Shown here: positions 44,401-57,300 of the stretch, piece after piece
Layout: each line of letters starts with the position of its first letter
Position numbering within the stretch: position 1 is the stretch's first letter
Assembly: GCF_963678635.1 (NCBI RefSeq)
Contig: NC_087066.1
Coordinates: forward strand, 13,252,517-13,316,516
Length of the DNA: 64,000 bases
Direction: 5' to 3'
Source: Symsagittifera roscoffensis
Taxonomy: Eukaryota > Xenacoelomorpha > Acoela > Convolutidae
Made by a program: the position numbers and the translations under genes
The notes under the pieces: model-generated
Seen by the model: only the letters and a program-made list of their open reading frames with translations
The model's database searches: none
Told to the model about the DNA's origin: nothing

Positions 44401-47400
44401 ACATAGCTAGTGATAAAAACTACTTTTGCGACATAACAAAAAGTAACAAAGCTAAAGCTATTAACCTATTATACAAGAGAGTAACAACTTTTTTCTACAA
44501 TGATCTGAATTGCTCCATTGTCGACTTTTTTGTCGTTGATATGTTTTTTTTTACTTCACATTTAAAATTCAACTAACCGAATCGATTGTGCCCGAGTTCT
44601 TCCTGGCCTCGACGCTGGACGGGACCAGCTGCTTCTCCTGATAATCCTCGCACTGTTCGGACAGCTGCTTCTCATGTGACCTTGACCTGGATCGAATCAG
44701 GTTTGTGAATTTGTTCAAAGTTGAGCTGTTGTTACTATTGTTGTTATTGTTGCTTCGTTTCTTTCTTCTTGGAACCGACATCGTAGAAGCAGGCGAAGTG
44801 GTCGCAGGAGTGGCTGGATTTTCCTGGATGTATCCACTGCTGATTCCTGGAATGACACGAGTGTTCTGGATCATATTGAATGAAATGTAAATAAAGCAAC
44901 CTTCCCACAAATAATTTAACAGAAAAGAGTTTTTGTTTCAAATTTCTGGTTCCAAATGGATTTGAGGTTTCGTCTCTCAAAAACAAGTTTAATTAGTGAG
45001 ATTTTTTTTATTTCAACAAGTCAACAAGTGTTGAAGAAATCCTTGAAATGATCGGTAATAGCATAAAAATATTGTCAAATATTTCCCTGTTGAAAATTTC
45101 ACCCTCCTCCCCCAAATTTACGAATATTGACTGACCTATTGATGTTTCGCTCTGTGTGATCTTCAACTTGTGTTCTTTGTGAGTCACAGGATAGTCCAAT
45201 GTCTTACACGTGCTGTCATTATCCTTCCAGGATCCAGCTATAGACAGGGAACAGTCACTGTTCCTCACATTGAAAATACTCCCCCCTGTTCTGTCCGGGG
45301 TCTGGGGGGTAACTGGAGTGGGTGGGGGGTCAGTGGAGGAGGATAGTTCATGAGCTGTGTTTGATGACGTCATATGAGATGTCTCCGGATGGTAAGAAGT
45401 GGATGCTGAACGTGTGTTACCGAGAGTCATTGTCTGGTCATTCTTCAAGCGATCTTCTGCGAACAGTTTTATGTCAATTTTATATCTATTATTGTTCCGA
45501 CTTTCGATACGAAAGTAACGGAATACTTGTGCTCGGGGTGGGTTTTTTTCTCTTCAGACAAATTTCGACTTTTTAACTAGCCATTTTTGACGGAATTTTT
45601 TTATATCATTCGAAAGCTATTGTTGTCCTGAGCTTATATTTGAAAAGATATTTCACCTGTGATCATTTTTCGTGAAGTTATGAGGGTTTAAAGATTGCCA
45701 TTTTGACCAATTTGGGACAATTAACGCGCGATATAATTCGCGCTATTAACGCGTAAGCGGAGATTTAATCCGTCTTAGAAATCGTTCCAAATTGGTTGAA
45801 AGAAGCTTATTTGCCATAATTGATTTGTTACAATGAGCGAAATCTATCCTTTTGTACTTTATATGGCGTGTGGGGGGATGATTTTCATAAAAAATTTCAA
45901 ATTTTAGAATTTTTTTTTCATTTTTATTACATTTTATTAAACAGTAAAAGGCAGTCGGAACATTCAGGGCTTCGCCCTGATACGAGCATCCTTGTTAGTT
46001 ATTAGGCACGATTCTAGTTGAATTCAATATTGTGCATTTTTTGTTTCATGTTTCAAATTTAATTTTTCACTTACAACTATACCTTAATTCCAAAAACGGA
46101 ATTCTAACTTATCTGAGATTTCTCGCTGCCATGAGCTATTTGTCATATTGACTGACCTATTGATGAACTATGACATCACCAAAAATTATTGACAAGTTTT
46201 CTGTTTCGACCACTTCACAAAGTGGGAAGTAACTGTGGAATAAGGTTGGCGCTTGTGCCGAATTTTAATTTCCCCAACAAAAGCTGGTAGCAAGCCCAGG
46301 GTGGCATTCTGTCACAGCGCTATTGGCCGTGATTCAGATTTCAAAAATAATGAAAAACTGTCGAGAAAAACTAGTCCGCATTTCTTGACAGAGAGGAAGA
46401 ACGTTTTATATTTTGATTTTACGCATATAAATGGTCTCATTATGTATTTTTAGAACCGCATTTCAACGCGCGGTTCAATAGCTAAAATACTATCAAGAGG
46501 GAAAACTCGGGGTGGTGAGGGGGTCGCATCTCCTTAAACCCGTCCCTAATTCTATGCGATCATTGTTTTTTGTATCTCAAAATAAAGTGATGTTTTCGTA
46601 CAAGAGTCTCTAATTCTCAATTTGTCTGTGTAACGACCTCACTTGGAAACAATTTTTTGTGATTATAACTCACTTTTGGTGTTTGACTCCTTAAAAAAGG
46701 AGAATATATGATGTCTTTTCTTTTGCGACTGCTGCGACGACGAGTGAGTACGCCCCGAAGACACTGTACTCGCCGTCGAATGTCTCGGGGATGAAGACAC
46801 ACCCCCTCGTGCCCCTCCCCCTATGCCCAGATACATCCTGCGATCTAAGGAGGAAGACGTAGTGGGCTGGTTTATATCTGACTCACTGCCTCGCTGTTCC
46901 GAGGTCCCCTCTAGCCGGATGTCGTGTTCCTCCAGTTGGTGGTTGAGGGGGTTGGTGTTGCTGCGATGGATCACCTGAACAAAATTCACACGCTAATGCC
47001 GTGTCTAAGTAAAAAGCTGATAGCGACGGACTTTCCGTGAAGTGTAAAGCACTTCGTAGCTTGGCACAACTTTTTTATAGTTCAAATCAAGTGAAAACAC
47101 AATAAATCTATCTGCAAAATTAGAACTCTGTTTTGACTGAGAATACATAACTTTTCAAAAACAAAGAATTAATCATGTTTTTTTAAAATATAAATGGATA
47201 TTAATCAAAAAGGCCCAAAATTTTGTTACATTTTTGGCTATCAAATAAGAGCGTTTGCTTTCGTGTTTACCTTCATTTTGTGTCTGTCTGATAGGCTGTT
47301 GTGGAAAACTGACTTCTGTTTCTTCTGGTACTTGTTACCCCCTCCCGCTGGAAGTGAGGATGAACAACTACTGCCCCCATCCCTCTCCCTTTCAGACCCA

Positions 47401-48393
47401 CTCAGACTAGGGTACTTGAAGTAGCTCTGAAACATGCCAACAACCGCTGATAAAACAACTGTAAATCGGCCTATAGAAAAAAAACGAACATGTTTCAAAC
47501 TTTCAAGAACAACACACGTATCTGTTAAATAATCACAAAATAGCGACACCCGTTCAATCACAGTCAATGAAAGCAGTTCCGAATCTTATACAGTTTATTT
47601 GCGTGTGACCCTTTTTTTTCTGTTTATTTGCGTTCATTGCGTTCACTCTTTTCCAACCATCTGTTGGCTATGTTCATACTTGCTTCTATTTACTGAACCA
47701 GCTAGAAAATTACTGTGCGATTGATGGCGTGTCGACGAGATTTATCGTTCCACTTTACCAATTATATTAATTGATTAGCTTAAAAAAACTCGACGAAAAT
47801 ATGAAATGAAAACTTCTCTGAAAACCAGATTTTTCTCCACCCTGATGTTGTAATTGCTACTATTCATAATGAAATTTTTTCGACGCCGGAAATTATTCGA
47901 GTTTTAAGTGTGATAGTCAAATTTAGACAAGTTTTGGTTGAGACTGTTACCTGTGTTTCGGATAGATTGTCGCTGTTGTTGTTGTGGGGTGTGTCTATGT
48001 TGATTGCATATGTGGCACTAGCAGGAGTGAAGAGGGGGTCTGTGTCTGTGTCGAGGGACTTGCTCTTCTGCAGCTTCTTACTGTCCACCCGACTCAACAG
48101 AGAACTAGTCTCACTCGAATCATGCTTCCTAAAACATGCAATATTTTGCCAATATCTGCCAATATTTTCATGTTTTCACATTTTAATCGAACGGAAAGAG
48201 GAAATGGTTTAAACTGTTTTCCGTTCTTGCTCATCATAGTTTTTTCTAGCATCTTTCCATAATGGATTGAAGGTTTTAGTGAACAAATTGTTCAGAATAA
48301 TTACTGCTTTCAGATTAATTTTGGATTTTTTAACCTTTTGGAAATGCTGAGTTCGAGGAAACTTTCCATAAGGTTCTCCAAATCCTGCTCCAC
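41470..48393 (-). CDS. coiled-coil gene, visible exons 17-25, Ser-rich basic C-terminus (residues 1005-1617)
   Basis: The coiled coil ends in exon 17 (VEQDLENLMESFLEL). The rest looks disordered, with Ser/Thr/Pro-rich runs (STDPPPTPVTPQTPDRTGG; SSSPRHSTASTVSSGRTHSSS) and an Asn run (RSNNNNNSNNSSTLN, exon 22). Basic-aromatic clusters occur at exon 20 (KKRHHIFSFFKES) and exon 23 (RKWFFTLGRRKKSK), which resemble each other and could be membrane- or microtubule-binding sites. An acidic/basic tail ends at FPPPVK-stop (41470-41472). Exons 17 and 18 meet in phase 2 (SKR|KHDSSE). Confidence 0.85.
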
Positions 48394-51300
48394 CTGAAAG
48401 AAAAACAGTATTTAGGGGAGGGCATTATAAACTGATAATTATTGCTTCAACAGCTCAGTAGAAACTGATTTTGAAGTAACAGCGTGTTAAAGTAGTGCTT
48501 AAACTTAGAAGTCTGCCAAATTCTAGAGCCTTTCATCAGAGGTCAACATATTACATGTTCTGTCCTGTAGGTTTGTCGTAGACCAGTAACATAAAATGGG
48601 AAAAACTCCTTACCTTGGCCAACTCTTTATCATCAAATTGTGTAGCATTTGGGTCATCTTGTTTCTCAAAAGCATAGGCTTCCAGTCCGGACATCTTGGA
48701 CCCCTTTTCGGAACCAATGTCTGTTAACCTAGAAAATAGGTTCATTGAGTACAGGATACAACAGAACACCAGGTTAAGATAACTACCTATTTCTACAATT
48801 GAAAAATTTTTGTAATACTTATTGAACCCGGAAAGTTACACGGTTACGCTTCATAACTGCTATCTGCACGTAGTTGGTTTCTATTTTTAAAAAACCACTG
48901 GGTATGTAGTCTAAGAATACCACAACAAAATCAGTTTAAGAATCTCGTTGGTTGGTTAATAATCATTCCCGCCTTGAATCTCAATGCTAATATCCGTAAC
49001 ATTAACCTCTTGAGTCTGTTGGTCTCAATCTGCAGTTCGTATATCTTGGACCTGTCTGAGAACTTGGTCAGATCCAACTCGGCATTCTTCTTCATCAACT
49101 CCTGCTTCTCACTCTGCCACAGTCGCTGCTGCTTCGAACAGCCCTCAATGGCCGTCTTCAGCTGCTCATGCACCAAGTCCACATTACGCAATTGGCCCTC
49201 CAGCTGAAAAAAAAACATTTACGTAATTGTAATTTCTTATAAAGACCTAGATTGAATGCCTGAAGATTAAGAGTGCAACTTGCACTATGAAAAAAGAACA
49301 GCATTTTCGTCGAAAGAATTTTATTTGGAGGAAAATCAAACACTCTTTTGACTGTCGTGCCTTTTTATTAATAAGTTTACACGGACTTCTATCCTTAAAT
49401 TTTGATCAAAGCACGACCTGATTTATGGGGGCGAAGATTAGCGGGGGGGGGGGGGCTTTACTACCGCTGCTTTTTTGGATTTTTTTGGAAATACTCATCG
49501 AATATGTACTAATCGCATTTCAATTCAGATGTTTAATTCAAAGTTAAAAAATGTTTTTCTTAAATTTGGGCTGTGTTTTTCTTTGTCATTGTATACAAAC
49601 AGCTGCCTGAAAAGGAACTGTGAAATCCATTTACCTCGTTGATCCTGGTCATCAAGTTCTGCTTTTGCCTCAACTTCTCCTCCTTCAGACTGGCGATCTG
49701 TTCCTCCAGCACCCCCACCTCCCCCTTCCTCGCATTCTGACTCTTCTCCATCGACACCATCAGTTCCTCATTCACTATCCGCAGCTCCCCCACCACGTCC
49801 AGCATGTTGGGGTCAGATGTGGAGGAGTGGAGTAGGAGGGATGAGGGAGGCTGGTGGTCCCAGTTCTCAATGTTTCGACTGTTGCGGTTCTGCAGATACA
49901 AGGAAATATGACAACTATTCAAGAGTTTTAGAGAAAAAGGCATGGAGACCTTGACCTCGAAAAAAATCCTGAAATTTTCAAACAAAAATTCCATTGTTTG
50001 GACGTTTTTGAAATTATTAAAAATGAATGTATAACTTAGACCTAAAGCGCAAACTAAAGAATTGTTCAAACACCGCTATTATTTTTTCCAAGAGCATTTA
50101 AAACTCGTGCACGATTCGTTTACGATAATAACTTGCTCTTATTTGAACAAATAAAAGGATAAAATACCTGTTTCTGGTATATCTTGAGGGTGTTGGTGTG
50201 TCTGTTGAAGATATCCACCACCCGTCTCTGCTCTGCCATCAACTTCTGGTGCAGCTGCAGACTCTCCTGCTGCTTCCTCTGCAGTTCGAACTCCAGTTTA
50301 CTCAACTGTTGTGTACACGTGTCCAGGGACTCCTGTTTGTTCCTGGACTCTCGCTGGAGTGCCATCATCCTGGCCCGGTTCTCCTCGATGTTTCTCTGGG
50401 CTTCTTGAAGCAGGGCTGATTTGGTATCCAGCTGACGTTCTAGGTCCACTTTTTCGGCCTGTAAATCATTGTCAAACTTTTATCTTGTAGTTGTGAATAA
50501 TTACTTTGCTAGCCATCAGACTTCGAACAGTGTCAATGAAATATTAAAACACCTGTAAATGTAATTGTAGGGCTTGATAGTTCTAGGAATTTAAAGAAAA
50601 GCCTATTGAAAAACTCTCTTTATCAATTTTTGCCTAGATGACGGGTCGATTCCGGCACTTAATTTGCCTTTTCCTTCCTTTTTTCCAATCCTTTTAGAGT
50701 CATTTTTTTGGGTTATTGCCTGTGTTTGCGAAGTGTAACAGCGTAATTTTTGTTGCAAACATAGACGTTTTTATGTTTGTATTAACTTTACCTGCAGTTG
50801 ACCAATGAGATGTTTGCTGGTGACTATCTCTGACTCATACTGCAGTCTGGACTCGTGGAAGTTCCTTCTGCACTGCTCCAGAAACAGTTCGAACTTACTC
50901 TTCACTCCTTCTAGAACTTTCTTGCTCAGTTTCTCTTGCTCACTCAACTTCACGAGGAGAGATGATTCCTCTTTCTTTAGTTTGCAAATTTCTTTTTCCT
51001 GTTCTTTGGTCTGAAAAAAAAAACAATTGAAACTTCTTTATGTATAGGGCCACAATCATTATATCAAGAAGATTTTTAGATAAGTTCTTAGATAAGTTGC
51101 CAAAATGCCGATTTTAAATGAAGTCTCTGATCTAAATTTTGCGTTTTTGAAGTAATTTTGCATGCAGTTTTTGTCGTCCCCCAAAGCTGTACGCATAGTT
51201 CTTGCTTCATATACCCTTTTCCACCGTAATTTATATCGAAGCAAAAAAATTACGATCGAATTATAGTATTTAGAGACAAAAAATGGTAAAATCTTGCACC

Positions 51301-54300
51301 TTTTTGATGAGTTTCTCCTCGGCTTTAGTTCTTTCCGCCAACTTTTCCTTTACGTCCTTGACCTCCTGTTTCAAGTTCTCAATAGTTTCACTATCTCTAT
51401 TTTGCCTCTCTTCATTCATCTTCTTCATTTCTTTCAGTTCACACTGCAGAATGGCCAGTTGTTTCTTCAGCTCTCTCTCTTTCTCCTCCCACTGTTGCTG
51501 GTTAGTCCTCAGTTGCAGTTTGGCTTGAAAAGAGGGAAATTTCGACGGTAAACCAGGAAATGAGTGAAATTAGTCTCATTTAGTAGAGTTTCATTCGTCA
51601 TTTCCTTTTCATGTCAACCGATACCAACTCGATTTTTCAATTATGCATACAAACAACAAATTGCAGCTTGAAATTATGACTCCGTCGAAAACTCAAGACT
51701 CTTTAATATTTTTTTGCTCTGTTTTGCTTCATAATTATGGCAAAAACACTTTGATAGTCATGAGGGCACAAAAAATAACGATAAAATTTTTTTCTCTCTT
51801 ATTTTCACTGAGAGAAAAGTTTTAAAAAAATACTGACTTTGCTGAAGCATGCTCTTCTCGTCGTTCTCGCGTGCCCTGTATCTCTCGTGTAGTTTGTTCA
51901 CCTCCCCCATCCACTCGTGGAATTTGCCCGCCAACTCCCCTCCCGACACTTGTTCGGCCAATTTTCCCTTCAGGAACGAGATCTGCGTCTGACACTCTGT
52001 CAATTCGTGAAGAATCGATTCCTGAAAAAAAACACAGTCAAACTAATACAAAATTGAACTTGTTGCCTTTATTTAGAAAAAATTATTAATAATTTAACGA
52101 ATAAATGTACAGTCACAGGACATAGAAGTTGCAACTTTTTGATTTCAACGAAAAAATGGACAAATTTTCTCTTCACGTTTTGTTCTTTTTCTCTGCAACT
52201 ATTAAAGATACAGAGTTCTTGGGAGCTTGTACCAGAAAGTTGGACAAAATTTCAAAAAACAACACATCTAGTAATGAGACACCTGTATTCAGATTGGAGC
52301 AGTAGTTTTTGCGAATTATTTCTGCCGGAATGGATTTTTTGTTGAATGATTTCGTTCATCAGCGCAAAATTATTCTTAAAGTTTTAGCCGTTTTCATACG
52401 CCGGACCAAGTAACTCTATTAATTCTGTCATTTTTCACTTTTAGGCAACATAACGAGTAAGTCATACATGCTCATCAACTTCCTAAAGAACTAATTTGAG
52501 CGCATAAATTCAACTTTTCTATATTGTTTGCGAGGTTATTTCCACAGAGGTTATTTCCACAAGAAGATTTCTAAAACTAGTTATGATATACTGGCCAAAA
52601 TGGTCAAATCTACAATCAAAATACGTATAAGCTATGTTTTAAAAGGAAGAAACCCATGAGAAAGGAGCAAGTCCGACTGTTTGAGAATTTTTTTAGTCTA
52701 TAACATTGCGACCCGATATTTCAACGAAGTCATTGACGACAAAGTCACTATCCGGATAAAAAAGACTTTAAAAGTGAAATATTTCGAAAATTTTGGTTGC
52801 TTCAACCTACGAAGCAGACTTTTCATAAAAACCATGCAGGCTGCTGAACTTGAAGATATTATCGAATTTTGAAAAATTTGTACCAAGTCGATCAAAAAAA
52901 ATCTAAGATCTTCTTCAATTAGTTTGTAGCATTTTGATAACAAATTGTAATACAGTCAGCAAGTCAATGACAATGTTCCATTCATGACTCGTGTAAATTA
53001 TGTTCTCATAATTTTGGAAAGTCGTAATGTCTAGAACCTACACCGTGTAACCACATCGCAAACTCGAGACCCCGCACGATCGTTAAAGGTTAAACTTCAC
53101 CGAAGACAATTCTCGGTCATTGTGCCGAAGGTAACTTAAAGTTACACTTGAAATGTTTACTGCTCAAATTAAATGCGCAAGCTCAAAGAAGCTAGGTGTC
53201 TGCTCATTTTTGCTAGTGAAAGCTTTTTCCCAAAACCATTTTTTATGCTCGAGTTTTGCAATAAAACGGTCATTTATCCAGTTCATCTTTTTCACAAAAC
53301 TTCTTCATCTGTGTTTCACCATTGAACAAAGGCCATAATTAAAATTTTCGAGGCTAGTAATAAAATAAGCGTTTTCGTCAAACCTGTGGGAATTTAGTTC
53401 AAATTTTAGTTGTAAAAAAATCCGTGAACTAGCCTTCTCTTGAAGGAATTTGTTCTCCCTTTCCTTGAGTGTCTTGGTGGCCTCCGACTCCTTCCATTCC
53501 CTCCAGCAGAGGTTCTCCGTCTCCTTCTCACTCAACTCCCGCCGCAGACTCTCCCGGTCACCCCGCAACTGGCCGATCTCACTCTCTAGCACAACAAAAT
53601 ATAAAAAATCTTTTAAATCTTTTTATTAAAGGTATTAAAGTATTTTAGTAAACGCTAAGAAGGTTATACTCGATCGAACTGATTAATATACTAAGTGTTC
53701 AGGCTTAATAAATTCGTGCTATTGTTATGATCTTGATTAAGACATGCATATGCCTTTTCTTGGTTATTTCAACACGGAAAAAGATTGAGTTCTTTTTTAA
53801 ATTTTTTTCCCGAATTTAAATGGCAATGATGAGAAACAGACGTCCTTAAAAATCATTTTCAATTCAAATGTGTCAAACTGACTTACCTAGTTTGTCCACC
53901 ATAGATTGAGTCTCCAAATATTCTCGTTCCAGCTCCTTTAATTTCTCTCCACTACGGCGCTCTGATTTTGAAGTCGTTGAGTGCGATATCTAAATAGATC
54001 AAATTTGAAATATATTTAAGATGTGTTTACCTGGTATTTGATACTAAAACTATTTTGGCCGTGATTTGTGCGACAATTTTTTATAAAGTATATTCCCTTC
54101 GAAAACGAGCGGTTCAAAACTTTGCTTTTTTAATCGGGCCGATTTAGAGCACAAAGTCAAAAGTGGAGGACCAAACTAAGAAATCCGACCATTAAGCTGT
54201 ACTTGTAGTTTTTCTACTTTTTTGAGCTAATAGTGCGGTAAGTTAAATTTCAAAATACCAACATTTTCTCAAAAAAAAGAAACAAAACATTCCAAAAGAT

Positions 54301-57300
54301 TTTAAAAATATTTGATTTTATTAAGCTCAGGAAATTGTTGTTCCGACCATTGAAAATGGGGAGAAACTTTGTATTTGGGTATTTTTTAGTTTTTTTTTGT
54401 TTCCCACGCAAAATTAGGTACCACTAATAATCATCGGAATGGGTCGAGTCATATGTCATCTTACAGCCGTTTTAGTCGTGATTCGAACGACCTTTGAAAT
54501 TTTTGATTTTTTGGTATAATTTTGAGCTAATAAGGTGTCCGTGTAGAATTACAATTGCTTATTTGAGCTTAATTTAAGCCGTGAAAACTTAGTTTTTTTT
54601 GTGCAATTTTGGGAATCAAAAAGTTCAAAAAAATTCAAAAATTTTCTGCAAAAAAATTTGAAAAGATTTTTTAAAATAATTTTTTCGAGTTTTCTAGGAA
54701 CTTTTCTTCAAAACCTTTTGTCCGATTTGCCTATGTTACTATGACTGTCTAATATGCCTAAATTATATTGTTACATCAATTTTTTTTTATCACACGAAGT
54801 AAAAAAAAAACTACACTCAATTGGAAAAAATTTTCTAAACCGTAGTTTTCTAAAGACCATGGTCGGAACATTCTGTGCTACTTGCACAGTAACCGGCTAT
54901 CCTTGTTATAATTTGAAAGTTTTTGGTAAATTGATACTTACCTTAACAATTTTCTTCATGCAAGTATCTGACGTTAGTGTAAATCCAATTAAAAACTTTG
55001 GTTGAGAAATCTTAAAACTATCATGGGAGCTTTGAGTTTTTTGAGAATCTAATAAGCAAAATGATGATTGTTCCGACCATTGCAAATGGGAATGAAGTTT
55101 TCTTCGGGTGTGTTCTTAAGAGACGAGGAACGTTGTTAAGACTCTTAAACAAGTCCCGATGTTTTTTTAGTTTTATTTCAGGGAAACTTGAAGTGTGCTA
55201 AAATATACAAAAAAAGGCATTCATACAAATTAATGCATTTATGAATGCCCTTAGGTGTCTGTACAGTTTTTGAGTTCAATTCAAATTCATTTGGTAGAAG
55301 GTACTCAGAGTTCGCTCTCCAATTACAAAAAAAATGACGTGACAAAGCCTGATCGATTTTTAGTTTCGAAAGCGGAATTTAACTCGACTTTACTGCGGAA
55401 AAAATCTTTGCCTCTCAATCACACAATCAAATCAAAACACGATTAGTGCTATCACAAAATGACTGCAATTTATGATTGGCACACTCAAAAAAGTATCAAT
55501 CACAATTTTTGGGAAATTCAAAAAACAAAGCAAATAATTTTTTCTTTAAAAATTGAAAATTGTCAAAATTTTATCAAAAAGTCCGTTTTTTTTCTGTTTT
55601 TCTTTGGGTTTATTCACTACTTTGCAACTGTCTGTTGGCTTTTTTAATTTCTCTTTTTTGTTGTTTTGCAAAAAAAATTAGCTATCTCATAATTATGAAA
55701 ATGAGCTGAGTAATATATCTTTTTAGAGCAGTTTCAGTCGTGATTCAAAAATTTTTCAAAAGTGTTCTGTGTCGAGAAAACGGTTTAAAATTTATTACTT
55801 TTATTCTACTTTTGAGCAAATAAAATGAACAAAATGGCTTTTTGTACGCTTATTGTAGAAGCCATGTAAATTATATTGAGCCTAACTTTGTAACAGTAAA
55901 GTAGTTTTCGAAAGTTCGTTAAAAATAAAACATTTTTAAAGGGTTCGATTTTGGAAAAAAATTTTCGATAATTTTTTGATTTTTTAAAAATGTTTCACTT
56001 TCATTTTTTGAAAAAGTTATTTGTTAAATACTCCAAATTCATGAATTTTATCGAAAACCTTCAAGTTTTAAGGCTTTTCTTCAGACCCTTTTCTTACCAC
56101 ACCACGAAAAAAAAAAACGACACAGTTTGAAGTATGTATATGTCTAAATGCTTATAAAATCTTCTTGTTTATTTTGATACTGATAATTTGATGATTCACA
56201 ATCTTGTTTCATACTTTTCTGCAGTGGTTTGTGAGGTCAAAAAAATAGTCATTTCCGACTGAGCTAATGTAGCTTCAAGTACGGAGCACTGGCGAAGTGG
56301 ACGAGCGGTGGTGAATTGGATAAGGTATCGTACTGATCATTTCCGCCATGGATAAATGGCCTCAAACTTCTGAACTCTTCTCACCTCTAGTTCGTCGGCT
56401 GATTCTGCTCCGTCGGATAGAGTAGCAGCCTGATGAGACTGAACAGATGACATCACTGCTTCTAATTCTTGTTTCACCTTTTCTAACTCGAACTGCAGTT
56501 TCATCTTCTCCTTCTCAGACTCCCGCAGCCTCACACCCACTTCACACATTTCCTGTTCAATCTGAAACATAAACGAGTGTTCCGATGGTTCAGATATTTT
56601 AAATGCAAATAAAAGCGGCTGTCCCCTCTACTAAGAAGGCCATGGCATATGCTGGATGTGGCAGTATCGAACACTTTGTTAGATGTACTTTTTAAGCTTC
56701 GCTGATTTGAATTTTAATGCGCCGTTTGATGAGCGACAAAAGTTTCTCGTCAGTGTGCGGGTTTTCAGGTGAGGTTTTTAAATGAGTTCATAAATTTTTT
56801 ATCATAATATTCCAAGAACGTGTTTTTATATAACACAACGCTTGAAGTACCGTTATTTTGTAATATCTTGTGCATATATCAGTTTATCAGAAATGAACAA
56901 AAAAAACAGATTCAAAAGTGTTGGCGTTACACAAAAAATGCTAATTTAAAGGCGAAAATGCATAATGGTGGACGACGTCTAGACAGTGAAAAAAAATCAA
57001 TTGTGTTAAAAATTTTAAAATTTTAAACTTTCAAATTTTTCAAGGCTGATTTTAGTTTTATTCCGTCATTCGGTCATTCTGCCAGCAGTCATCCCCGATG
57101 AACCTACCTTCCTGTGTTCGGCACTCCTCGCCCTCTGCACCTCCTCCAACTTCAGCATCAGCTTCTCCTTCTCACACGCCCACTGCTGTCTCTCCGCCCT
57201 GAAGGCCACGTCCTGGTCACTCCTCTCCCTCAAAGATTTCACGAAGCGCTGCTGCAGTTGTTCACGCTCCTTCTCAACCAGTTCGTTGCTCCGTTTCTGC

